Shown here one piece after another: positions 48,301 to 59,500 of a stretch of DNA of 64,000 bases. Origin of the DNA: Closterium sp. NIES-65 (taxonomy: Eukaryota > Streptophyta > Zygnematophyceae > Desmidiales > Closteriaceae); the NCBI GenBank assembly GCA_948144175.1, contig CANXME010000774.1, forward strand, positions 434,001-498,000. The letters are read 5' to 3'. The notes beneath the pieces are model-generated. The model was not told the DNA's origin. It ran no database searches and was given only the letters and a program-made list of their open reading frames with translations. Within the stretch, counting starts at the first letter, position 1, and each line of letters starts with the position of its first letter. The translations under genes and the position numbers were made by a program.

Positions 48301-49560
48301 GCTTGCGCTTCTTTGCTTGTGTTTCCTATGCTTGTGCTTCCTCTACTTGCGCTTCCTCTGCTTGTGCTTCCTCTGCTTGCGCTTCCTCTGCTGTTGCTTC
48401 CTCTTCTTGTGCTTCCTTTGCTTGCGCTTCCTCTGCTTGCGCTTCCTCTGCTTGTGCTTCCTCTGCTTGCGCTCCTCTGCTTGTGCTTCCTTTGCTTGTG
48501 CTTCCTCTGCTTGCGCATCGTCTGCTTGTGCTTCCTCTGCTTGCGCTTCCTCTACGTGTGCTTCCTCTGCTTGCGCTTCCTCTGCTTGCATTTCCTTTGC
48601 TTGCGCTTCCTCCGCTTGTGCTTCCTCTGCTTGCGCTTCCTCTGCTTGCGCTTCCTCTACTTGTGCTTCCACTCCTTGCGCTTCCTCTGCTTGCGCTTCT
48701 TCTGAAGGTGCTTCCTTTGCTTGCGCTTCCTCTTCTTGTGCTACCTCTGCTTGTGCTTCCTCTGCTTGCGCTTCCTTTGCTTGCACTTCCTCTGCTTGTG
48801 CTTTCTCTGCTTGCCCTTCCTCTGCTTGTGCTTTCTCTGCTTGTGCTTCCTTTGCTTGCGTTTCCTCTGCTTGTGCTTCTTCAGCTTGCGCTTCCTTTGC
48901 TTGTTCTTCCTCTACTTGTGCTTCCTCTGCTTGTGCTTCCTCTGCTTGTGCTTCCTCTGCATGTGCTTCCTCTACTTGTGCTTCCTGTGCTTGTGCTTCC
49001 TCTGCTTGCGCTTCCTCTGCTTGTGCTTCCTCTGCTTTTGCTTCCTTTGCTTGTGCTTCCTCTGCTTGCGCTTCCTCTGCTTGCGCTCCTCTCCTTGTGC
49101 TTCCTCTGCTTGTGCTTCCTCTGCTTACGCTTCCTCTGCTTGCGCTTCCTCTACTTGTGCTTCCTTGCTTGTGCTTCCTCTGCTTGCGCTTCCTCTGCTT
49201 GTGCTTCTTCTGCTTGTGCTTCCTCTACTTTCGCTTCCTCTGCTTGTGCTTCCTCTACTTCCGTTTCCTCTGCTTGCACTTCCTCTGCTTGCGCTCCTCT
49301 TCTTGTGCTTCCTCAGCTTGTGCTTCCTCTGCTTGCGCTTCCTCTGGTTGTGCTTCCTCCGCTTGCGCTTCCTCTTCTTGTGCTTCCTCTGCTTGCGCTT
49401 CCTCTGCTTGCGCTCCTCTGCTTGTGCTTCCTCTGCTTGTGCTCCCTCTTTTTACGCTTCCTCTGCTTGTGCTTCCTCTACTTGCGCTTCCTCTGCTTGT
49501 GCTTCCTCTGCTTACGCTTCCTCTGCTTGCGCTTCCTCTGCTCGCGCTTCCTCCGCTTGT
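45340..49560 (-). repeat. R2 block recurring at +9.5 to 9.9 kb, copy 1
   Basis: TGCTTAAGCTCCTGAGCTTG at 45361 pairs with 55162 (9,801), TAAATGGG at 46179 with 55700 (9,521), CGAAATGGGC at 47059 with 56655 (9,596), TGAAGGTGCTTCC at about 48703 with 58507 (9,804), TCCTCTCCTT at 49087 with 58891 (9,804), and TTCCTTGCTT at 49161 with 59099 (9,938). The drop of 280 bp between the first two anchors marks a block deletion in copy 2 or an insertion in copy 1. Confidence 0.85.
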
Positions 49561-49699
49561 GCTTCCTCTGCTTGTGCTTCCTCTTCTTGTGCTTCCTCTG
49601 CTTGTGCTTCCTCTGCTTGTGCTTCCTCTTCTTGTGCTTCCTCTGCTTGCGCTTCCTCTTCTTGCGCTTCCTATGCTTGCGCTTCCTGTGCTTGCGCTC

Positions 49700-52600
49700 C
49701 TCTGCTTGTGCTTCCTCTGCTTGTGCTTTCTCTGCTAGCGCTTCCTCTGCTGGTGCTTCCTCTGCTTGCGCTTCCTCTACTTGTGCTTCCTCTACTTGCG
49801 CTTCCTCTGCTTGCGCTTCCTCTGCTTGCGCTTCCTCTACTTGCGCTTCCTCTGCTTGCGCTTCCTATGCTTTTGCTTCCTCTACTTGCGCTTCCTCTGC
49901 TTGTGCTTCCTCTACTTGCGCTTCCTCTGCTTGCGCTTCCTTTGCTTGCGCTTCCTCTGCTTGCGCTTCCTCTGCTTGTTCTTCCTCTGCTTGCGCTCCT
50001 CTGCTTGTGCTTCCTCTGCTTGTGCCTCGTCTGCTTGTGCTTCCTCTGCTTGCGCTTCCTCTGCTTGTGCTTCCTCTGCTTGCGCTTCCTCTGCTTGTGC
50101 TTCCTCGAAGTGGGCTTCCTCTTCATGTGCTTCCTCTGCTTGCGCTTCTTCTGCTTGTGCTTCCATAGCTTGTGCTTCCTCTTCTTGCGCTTCCTCTGCT
50201 TGCGCTTCCTCTGCCTGCGCTTCTTCTGCTTGTGCTTCATCTACTTGCGCTTCCTCTGCTTGTGCTTCCTCTTTTTGCGTTTCCTCTGCTTGCACTTACT
50301 TTGCTTGCGCTCCTCTTCTTGTGCTTCCTCTGCTCATGCTTCCTCTGCTTGCGCTTCCTCTGCTTGTGCTTCCTCCGCTTGCGCTTCCTCTTCTTGTGCT
50401 TCCTTTGCTTGCGCTTCCTCTGCTTGCGCTCCTCTGCTTGTGCTTCCTCTGCTTGTGCTTCCTCTGCTTGTGCTTCCTCTTCTTGCGCTTCCTCTGCTTG
50501 TGCTTCCTCTGCTTGCGCTTCCTCTGCTTGTGCTTCCTTTGCTCACGCTTCCTCTGCTTGCGCTTCCTCTGCTTGTGCTTCCTCAGCTTGTGCTTCCTCT
50601 GCTTGTGCTTCCTCAACTTGCGCTTCCTCTGCTTGCGATTCCTCTGGTTGTGACTCCTCAGCTTCCGCTTCCTCTGCTTGCGCTTCCTCTGCTTGTGCTT
50701 CCTCTTCTTGCGCTTCCTCAGCTTGCGCTTCCTCTGCTTGCGCTCCTCTGCTTGTGCTTCCTCTGCTTGTGCTTCCTCTGCTTGCGCATCCTCTGCTTGT
50801 GCTTCCTCTGCTTCCGCTTCCTCTACTTGTGCTTACTCTGCTTGCGCTTCCTCTGCTTGTGCTTCCTTTGCTTGTGCTTCCTCTGCTTGCGCTTCCTCTG
50901 CTATTGCTTCGTCTGCTTGTGCTTCCGCTTCTTGCGCTTCCTCTGCTTGCGAGTCCTCTTCTTGCGCTTCCTCTGCTTGTGCTTCCTCTGCTTGCGCTCC
51001 TCTGCTTGTGCTTCCTCTGCTTGTGCTTCCTCTGCTTGCGCATCCTCTGCTATTGCTTCCTCTGCTTGCGCTTCCTCTGCGTGTGCTTCCTCTGCTTGCG
51101 CTTCCTCTGCTTGCGCTCCTCTGCTTGTGCTTCCTCTGCTTGTGCTTCCTCTGCTTGTGCTCCCTCTTCTTGCGCTTCCTCTGCTTGTGCTTCCTCTGCT
51201 TGCGCTTCCTTTGCTTGTTCTTCCTCTGCTTATGCTTCCTCTGCTTGCGCTTCCTCTTCTTGTGCATCCTCTGCTTGCGCTCCTCTGCTTGTGCTTCCTC
51301 TGCTTTTGCTTCCTCTGCTTGTGCTTCCTCTTCTTGCGCTTCCTCTGCTTGTGCTTCCTCTGCTTGCGCTTCCTCTGCTCGTGCTTCCTCTGCTTGTGCT
51401 TCCTCTGCTTGTTCTTCCTCTGCTTGCGCTTCCTCTGCTTGCGCTTCCTGTGGTTGTGACTCCTCAGCTTGCGCTTCCTCTGCGTGCACTTCCTCTGCTT
51501 GCGCTTCCTGTGCTTGCGCTTCCTCTGCTTGCGCTCCTCTACTTGTGCTTCCTCTTCTTGTGCTTCCTCTGCTTGCACTTCCTCTGCTTGTGCTTCCTCT
51601 GCTTCCGCTTCCTCTACTTGTGCTTCCTCTGCTTGCGCTTCCTCTGCTTGTGCTTCCTCTGCTTGTGCTTCCTCTGCTTGCGCTTCCTCTGCTGTTGCTT
51701 CCTCTGCTTGTGCTTCCTCTTCTTGCGCTTCCTGTGCTTGTGCTTCCCCTGCTTGCGCTTGCTCTCCTTACGCTTCCTTTGCTTGAGCTCCTGTGCTTGT
51801 ACTTCCTCTGCTTGTGCTTCCCCTGCTTGCGCTTCCTCTGCTTGTGCTTCCTCTCCTTGCGCTTCCTCTGCTTGTGCTTCCTCTGCTTGCGCTTCCTCTG
51901 CTTTCGCTCCTCTGCTTGTGCTTCATCTGCTTGTGCTTCTTGCTTGTGCTTCCTCTGTTTGCGCTTCCTCTGCTTGTGCTTCCTCTACTTGCGCTTCCTC
52001 TGCTTGCGCTTCCTCTGCTTGCGCTTCCTCTTCTTGCGCTTCCTCTGCTTACGCTTCCTCTGCTTGTGCTTCTTCTGCTTGCTCTTCCTTTGCTTACGCT
52101 TTCTCTGCCTGCGCTCCTCTGCTTGTGCTTCCTGTGCTTGTGCTTCCTCTGCTTGCGCTTCCTCTGCTTGCGCTTCCTCTCCTTGCGCTTCCTCTGCTTG
52201 CGCTTCCTGTGCTTGCGCCTCCTCTGCTTGTGCTTCCTCTTCTTGCACTTCCTCTGCTTGCACTTCCTCTGCATGCGCTTTCTCTGCTTGCGCTTCCTCT
52301 GCTTATGCTTCCTCTGCTTGTGCTTCCTCTGCTTGCGCTTCCTCTACTTGTGCTTCCTCTGCTTGCGCTTCCTCTGCTTGCGCTTCCTCTGCTTGCGCTT
52401 CCTCTGCTTGCGCTTCCTCTGCTTGCGCTTCCTCTGCTTGCGCCTCCTCTGCTTGGGCTCCTCTAAATGGGCTTCCTGTGCTTGTGCTTCCTCTACTTGC
52501 ACTTCCTCTGCTTGTGCTTCTTCTGCTTGCACTTCCTTTGCTTGTGCTTCGTCTGCTTCTGCTTCCTCTGCTTGTGCTTCCTCTGCTTGCGCTTCCTCTG

Positions 52601-53570
52601 CTTTCGCTACCTCTGCTTGTGCTTCCTATGCTTGTGCTTCCTCTGCTTGTGCTTCCTATGCTTGTGCTTCCTCTACTTGTGCTTCCTCTACTTGTGCTTC
52701 CTCTGCTTGTGCTTCCTCTTCTTGCGCTTCCTCTGCTTGCGCTTCCTCTGCTGTTGCTTCGTCTGCTTGTGCTTCCGCTTCTTGCGCTTCCTCTGCTTGC
52801 GATTCCTCTGCTTGCGCTTCCTTTGCTTGTGCTTCCTCTGCTTGCGCTCCTCTGCTTGTGCTTCCTCTGCTTGTGCTTCCTCTGCTTGCGCATCCTCTGC
52901 TATTGCTTCCTCTGCTTGCGCTTCCTCTGCGTGTGCTTCCTCTGCTTGCGCTTCCTCTGCTTGCGCTCCTCTGCTTGTGCTTCCTCTGCTTGTGCTTCCT
53001 CTGCTTGTGCTTCCTCTTCTTGCGCTTCCTCTGCTTGTGCTTCCTCTGCTTGCGCTTCCTTTGCTTGTTCTTCCTCTGCTTATGCTTCCTCTGCTTGCGC
53101 TTCCTCTTCTTGTGCTTCCTCTGCTTGCGTTTCCTCTGCTTGCGCTCCTCTGCTTGTGCTTCCTCTGCCTGTGCTTCCTCTGCTTGTGCTTCCTCTTCTT
53201 GCGCTTCCTCTGCTTGTGCTTCCTCTGCTTGCGCTTCCTCTACTTGTGCTTCCTCTGCTTGTGCTTCCTCTGCTTGTTCTTCCTCTGCTTGCGCTTCCTC
53301 TGCTTGCGCTTCCTGTGGTTGTGACTCCTCAGCTTGCGCTTCCTCTGCGTGCACTTCCTCTGCTTTTGCTTCCTCTGCTTGCGCTTCCTGTGCTTGCGCT
53401 TCCTCTGCTTGTGCTTCTCTACTTGTGCTTCCTCTGCTTGTGCTTCCTCTGCTTGCACTTCCTCTGCTTGTGCTTCCTCTGCTTCCGCTTCCTCTACTTG
53501 TGCTTCCTCTGCTTGCGCTTCCTCTGCTTGTGCTTCCTCTGCTTGTGCTTCCTCTGCTTGCGCTTCTTTG
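49700..53570 (-). repeat. R2 block recurring at +8.1 to 8.4 kb, copy 2
   Basis: Second copy of 41580-45200. Its distal part is itself duplicated within the 1,404-bp tandem pair that begins near 52335. Confidence 0.8.
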
Positions 53571-53738
53571 CTTCTGCTTCCTATGCTTGTGCTTCTTCTA
53601 CTTGCGATTCCTCTACTTGTGCTTCCTCTGCTTGCGCTTCCTCTGCTGTTGCTTCCTCTGCTTGTGCTTCCTCTTCTTGCGCTTCCTGTGCTTGTGCTTC
53701 CTCTGCTTGCTCTTCCTCTGCTTGTGCTTCCTCTGCTT
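52335..53738 (-). repeat. 1,404-bp tandem HOR, copy 1
   Basis: Directly followed by a near-identical copy. Translated stretches of 285 codons starting at 52467 and 53871 differ at only 2 positions. TAAATGGG lies at 52464 and 53868. The period of 1,404 is a multiple of 3 and fits 94 monomers with six single-base losses. The frame therefore returns to itself after each copy. Confidence 0.92.
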
Positions 53739-55142
53739 GCGCTTCCTCTACTTGTGCTTCCTCTGCTTGCGCTTCCTCTGCTTGCGCTTCCTCTGCTTGC
53801 GCTTCCTCTGCTTGCGCTTCCTCTGCTTGCGCTTCCTCTGCTTGCGCCTCCTCTGCTTGGGCTCCTCTAAATGGGCTTCCTGTGCTTGTGCTTCCTCTAC
53901 TTGCACTTCCTCTGCTTGTGCTTCTTCTGCTTGCACTTCCTTTGCTTGTGCTTCGTCTGCTTCTGCTTCCTCTGCTTGTGCTTCCTCTGCTTGCGCTTCC
54001 TCTGCTTTCGCTACCTCTGCTTGTGCTTCCTATGCTTGTGCTTCCTCTGCTTGTGCTTCCTATGCTTGTGCTTCCTCTACTTGTGCTTCCTCTACTTGTG
54101 CTTCCTCTGCTTGTGCTTCCTCTTCTTGCGCTTCCTCTGCTTGCGCTTCCTCTGCTGTTGCTTCGTCTGCTTGTGCTTCCGCTTCTTGCGCTTCCTCTGC
54201 TTGCGATTCCTCTGCTTGCGCTTCCTTTGCTTGTGCTTCCTCTGCTTGCGCTCCTCTGCTTGTGCTTCCTTTGCTTGTGCTTCCTCTGCTTGCGCATCCT
54301 CTGCTATTGCTTCCTCTGCTTGCGCTTCCTCTGCGTGTGCTTCCTCTGCTTGCGCTTCCTCTGCTTGCGCTCCTCTGCTTGTGCTTCCTCTGCTTGTGCT
54401 TCCTCTGCTTGTGCTTCCTCTTCTTGCGCTTCCTCTGCTTGTGCTTCCTCTGCTTGCGCTTCCTTTGCTTGTTCTTCCTCTGCTTATGCTTCCTCTGCTT
54501 GCGCTTCCTCTTCTTGTGCTTCCTCTGCTTGCGTTTCCTCTGCTTGCGCTCCTCTGCTTGTGCTTCCTCTGCCTGTGCTTCCTCTGCTTGTGCTTCCTCT
54601 TCTTGCGCTTCCTCTGCTTGTGCTTCCTCTGCTTGCGCTTCCTCTGCTTGTGCTTCCTTTGCTTGTGCTTCCTCTGCTTGTTCTTCCTCTGCTTGCGCTT
54701 CCTCTGCTTGCGCTTCCTGTGGTTGTGACTCCTCAGCTTGCGCTTCCTCTGCATGCACTTCCTCTGCTTGTGCTTCCTCTGCTTGCGCTTCCTGTGCTTG
54801 CGCTTCCTCTGCTTGCGCTTCTCTACTTGTGCTTCCTCTGCTTGTGCTTCCTTTGCTTGCACTTCCTTTGCTTGTGCTTCCTCTGCTTCCGCTTCCTCTA
54901 CTTGTGCTTCCTCTGCTTGCGCTTCCTCTGCTTGTGCTTCCTCTGCTTGTGCTTCCTCTGCTTGCGCTTCTTTGCTTCTGCTTCCTATGCTTGTGCTTCT
55001 TCTACTTGCGATTCCTCTGCTTGTGCTTCCTCTGCTTGCGCTTCCTCTGCTGTTGCTTCCTCTGCTTGTGCTTCCTCTTCTTGCGCTTCCTGTGCTTGTG
55101 CTTCCTCTGCTTGCTCTTCCTCTGCTTGTGCTTCCTCTGCTT
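53739..55142 (-). repeat. 1,404-bp tandem HOR, copy 2
   Basis: Second copy of the 52335-53738 unit. It ends where CTTGCTCTCCTTACGC (about 55140) replaces the CTTGCGCTTCCTC expected from copy 1, and the 9.5-9.9-kb block starts there. Confidence 0.91.
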
Positions 55143-55144
55143 GC

Positions 55145-58100
55145 TCTCCTTACGCTTCCTTTGCTTAAGCTCCTGAGCTTGTACTTCCTCTGCTTGTGCT
55201 TCCCCTGCTTGCGCTTCCTCTGCTTGTGCTTCCTCTCCTTGCTCTTCCTCTGCTTGTGCTTCCTCTGCTTGCGCTTCCTCTCCTTGCGCTTCCTCTGCTT
55301 GCGCTTCCTTTGCTTGCGCTTCCTCTGCTTGCGCTTCCTCTGCTTGTGCTTCCTGTGCTTGTGCTTCCTCTGCTTGCGCTTCCTCTGCTTGCGCTTCCTC
55401 TGCTTGTGCTTCCTCTGCTTGCGCTTTCTCTGCTTGTGCTTCCTGTGCTTGCGCCTCCTCTGCTTGTGCTTCTTCTTCTTGCACTTCCTCTGCTTGCACT
55501 TCCTCTGCATGCGCTTCCTCTGCTTGTGCTTCCTCTGCTTATGCTTCCTCTGCTTGTGCTTCCTCTGCTTGCGCTTCCTCTACTTGTGCTTCCTCTGCTT
55601 GCGCTTCCTCTGCTTGCGCTTCCTCTGCTTGCGCTTCCTCTGCTTGCGCTTCCTCTGCTTGCGCTTCCTCTGCTTGCGCCTCCTCTGCTTGGGCTCCTCT
55701 AAATGGGCTTCCTGTGCTTGTGCTTCCTCTACTTGCGCTTCCTCTGCTTGTGCTTCTTCTGCTTGCGCTTCCTCTGCTTGTGCTTCGTCTGCTTCCGCTT
55801 CCTCTGCTTGTGCTTCCTCTGCTTGCGCTTCCTCTGCTTTCGCTACCTCTGCTTGTGCTTCCTATGCTTTTGCTTCCTCTACTTGTGCTTCTTATGCTTG
55901 TGCTTCCTCTACTTGTGCTTCCTCTACTTGTGCTTCCTCTGCTTGTGCTTCCTCTTCTTGCGCTTCCTCTGCTTGCGCTCCTCTGCTTGCGCTTCCTTTG
56001 CTTTGGCTTCCTCTGCTTGTGCTTCCTCTGCTTGTGCTTCCTCTGCTCGTGCTTCCTCTGCTTGTGCTTCCTCTGCTTGCGCTCCTCTGCTTGCGCTTCC
56101 TTTGCTTGGGCTTCCTCTGCTTGTGCTGCCTCTACTTGTGCTTCCTCCGCTTGTGCTTCCTCTGCTTGTGCTTCCTCTGCTTGCGCTTCCTCTTCTTGCG
56201 CTTCCTATGCTTGCGCTTCCTGTGCTTGCGCTCCTCTGCTTGTGCTTCCTCTGCTTGTGCTTCCTCTGCTAGCGCTTCCTCTGCTTGTGCTTCCTCTGCT
56301 TGCGCTTCCTCTACTTGTGCTTCCTCTACTTGCGCTTCCTCTGCTTGCGCTTCCTCTGCTTGCGCTTCCTCTACTTGCGCTTCCTCTGCTTGCGCTTCCT
56401 ATGCTTGTGCTTCCTCTACTTGCGCTTCCTCTGCTTGTGCTTCCTCTACTTGCGCTTCCTCTGCTTGCGCTTCGTTTGCTTGCGCTTCCTGTGCTTGCGC
56501 TCCCTTTGCTTGCGCTTCCTCTACTTGCGCTCCTCTGCTTGTGCTTCCTCTGCTTGTGCCTCCTCTGCTTGTGCTTGCTCTGCTTGCGCTTCCTCTGCTT
56601 GTGCTTCCTCTGCTTGCACTTCCTCTGCTTGTGCTTCCTCTGCTTGTGCTTCCTCGAAATGGGCTTCCTCTTCATGTGCTTCCTCTGCTTGCGCTTCTTC
56701 TGCTTGTGCTTCCATAGCTTGTGCTTCCTCTGCTTGCGCTTCCTCTGCTTGCGCTTCCTCTACTTGCGCTTCTTCTGCTTGTGCTTCATCTACTTGCGCT
56801 TCCTCTGCTTGTGCTTCCTCTTTTTGCATTTCCTCTGCTTGCACTTCCTCTGCTTGCGCTCCTCTGCTTGTGCTTCCTCTGCTTATGCTTCCTCTGCTTG
56901 CGCTTCCTCTGCTTTTGCTTCCTCCGCTTGCTCTTCCTCTTCTTGTGCTTCCTTTGCTTGCGCTTCCTCTGCTTGCGCTCCTCTGCTTGTGCTTCCTCTG
57001 CTTGTGCTTCCTCTACTTGTGCTTCATCTTCTTGCGCTTCCTCTGCTTGTGCTTCCTCTGCTTGCGCTTCCTCTTCTTGTGCTTCCTCTGCTTACGCTTC
57101 CTCTGCTTGCGCTTCCTCTGCTCGCGCTTCCTCTGCTTGTGCTTACTCTGCTTGTGCTTCCTCTGCTTGTGCTTCCTCAACTTGCGCTTCCTCTGCTTGC
57201 GCTTCCTCTGGTTGTGACTCCTCAGCTTCCGCTTCCTCTGCTTGCGCTTCCTCTTTTTGTGCTTCCTCTTCTTGCGCTTCCTCTGCTTGCGCTTCCTCTT
57301 CTTGCGCTCCTCTACTTGTGCTTCCTCTGCTTGTGCTTCCTCTCCTTGCGCATCCTCTGCTTGTGCTTCCTCTGCTTCCGCTTCCTCTACTTGTGCTTCC
57401 TCTGCTTGCGCTTCCTCTGCTTGTGCTTCCTCTGCTTGTGCTTCCTCTGCTTGCGCTTCTTTGCTTGTGTTTCCTATGCTTGTGCTTCCTCTACTTGCGC
57501 TTCCTCTGCTTGTGCTTCCTCTGCTTGCGCTTCCTCTGCTGTTGCTTCCTCTGCTTGCGCTTCCTCTGCTTGCGCTTCCTCTGCTTGCGCTTCCTCTGCT
57601 TGTGCTTCCTCTGCTTGCGCTCCTCTGCTTGTGCTTCCTTTGCTTGTGCTTCCTCTGCTTGCGCATCGTCTGCTTGTGCTTCCTCTGCTTGCGCTTCCTC
57701 TGCGTGTGCTTCCTCTGCTTGCGCTTCCTCAGCTTGCATTTCCTTTGCTTGCGCTTCCTCTGCTTGTGCTTCCTCTGCTTGCGCTTCTTTGCTTGTGTTT
57801 CCTATGCTTGTGCTTCCTCTACTTGCGCTTCCTCTGCTTGTGCTTCCTCTGCTTGCGCTTCCTCTGCTGTTGCTTCCTCTTCTTGTGCTTCCTCTGCTTG
57901 CGCTTCCTCTGCTTGCGCTTCCTCTGCTTGTGCTTCCTCTGCTTGCGCTCCTCTGCTTGTGCTTCCTTTGCTTGTGCTTCCTCTGCTTGCGCATCGTCTG
58001 CTTGTGCTTCCTCTGCTTGCGCTTCCTCTGCGTGTGCTTCCTCTGCTTGCGCTTCCTCAGCTTGCATTTCCTTTGCTTGCGCTTCCTCTGCTTGTGCTTC

Positions 58101-59500
58101 CTCTGCTTGCGCTTCTTTGCTTGTGTTTCCTATGCTTGTGCTTCCTCTACTTGCGCTTCCTCTGCTTGTGCTTCCTCTGCTTGCGCTTCCTCTGCTGTTG
58201 CTTCCTCTTCTTGTGCTTCCTCTGCTTGCGCTTCCTCTGCTTGCGCTTCCTCTGCTTGTGCTTCCTCTGCTTGTGCTCCTCTGCTTGTGCTTCCTTTGCT
58301 TGTGCTTCCTCTGCTTGCGCATCGTCTGCTTGTGCTTCCTCTGCTTGCGCTTCCTCTGCGTGTGCTTCCTCTGCTTGCGCTTCCTCTGCTTGCATTTCCT
58401 TTGCTTGCGCTTCCTCTACTTGTGCTTCCTCTGCTTGCGCTTCCTCTGCTTGCGCTTCCTCTACTTGTGCTTACACTCCTTGCGCTTCCTCTACTTGCGC
58501 TTCCTCTGAAGGTGCTTCCTTTGCTTGCGCTTCCTCTTCTTGTGCTACCTCTGCTTGTGCTTCCTCTGCTTGCGCTTCCTTTGCTTGCACTTCCTCTGCT
58601 TGTGCTTCCTCTGCTTGCGCTTCCTCTGCTTGTGCTTTCTCTGCTTGTGCTTCCTTTGCTTGCGTTTCCTCTGCTTGTGCTTCTTCAGCTTGCGCTTCCT
58701 TTGCTTGTTCTTCCTCTACTTGTGCTTCCTCTGCTTGTGCTTCCTCTGCTTGTGCTTCCTCTGCATGTGCTTCCTCTACTTGTGCTTCCTCTGCTTGTGC
58801 TTCCTCTGCTTGCGCTTCCTCTGCTTGTGCTTCCTCTGCTTGTGCTTCCTTCGCTTGTGCTTCCTCTGCTTGCGCTTCCTCTGCTTGCGCTCCTCTCCTT
58901 GTGCTTCCTCTACTTGTGCTTCCTCTGCTTGTGCTTCCTCTGCTTGCGCTTCCTCTGCTTGTGCTTCCTCTGCTTTTGCTTCCTTCGCTTGTGCTTCCTC
59001 TGCTTGCGCTTCCTCTGCTTGCGCTCCTCTACTTGTGCTTCCTCTGCTTGTGCTTCCTCTGCTTACGCTTCCTCTGCTTGCGCTTCCTCTACTTGTGCTT
59101 CCTTGCTTGTGCTTCCTCTGCTTGCGCTTCCTCTGCTTGTGCTTCTTCTGCTTGTGCTTCCGCTACTTACGCTTCCTCTGCTTGTGCTTCCTCTACTTCC
59201 GTTTCCTCTGCTTGCACTTCCTCTACTTGCGCTCCTCTTCTTGTGCTTCCTCTGCTTGTGCTTCCTCTGCTTGCGCTTCCTCTGGTTGTACTTCCTCCGC
59301 TTGCGCTTCCTCTTCTTGTGCTTCCTCTGCTTGCGCTTCCTCTGCTTGCGCTCCTCTGCTTGTGCTTCCTCTGCTTTTGCTCCCTCTTTTTACGCTTCCT
59401 CTGCTTGTGCTTCCTCTGCTTGCGCTTCCTCTGCTTGTGCTTCCTCTGCTTACGCTTCCTCTGCTTGCGCCTCCTCTGCTCGCGCTTCCTCCGCTTGTGC
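55145..59500 (-). repeat. R2 block recurring at +9.5 to 9.9 kb, copy 2
   Basis: Second copy of 45340-49560. It contains the local 328-bp triplet (57453-58436), where copy 1 has fewer repeats of the same GCGCTTCTTTGCTTG unit (47424 and 48305). Local HOR expansion therefore accounts for part of the length difference. Confidence 0.84.

Larger units (their letters stand above)
50678..55168 (+). other. Stop-free run of 1,496 codons; not judged a gene
   Basis: This open frame spans the 1,404-bp tandem pair. The period is a multiple of 3 and carries six single-base losses per copy, so the frame stays open through both copies and repeats the same mixed pentapeptide order. A second + frame (51793-55176, 1,127 codons) is open over the same DNA, which is unlikely for a real gene. 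I treat it as a by-product of the repeat. Confidence 0.92.
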
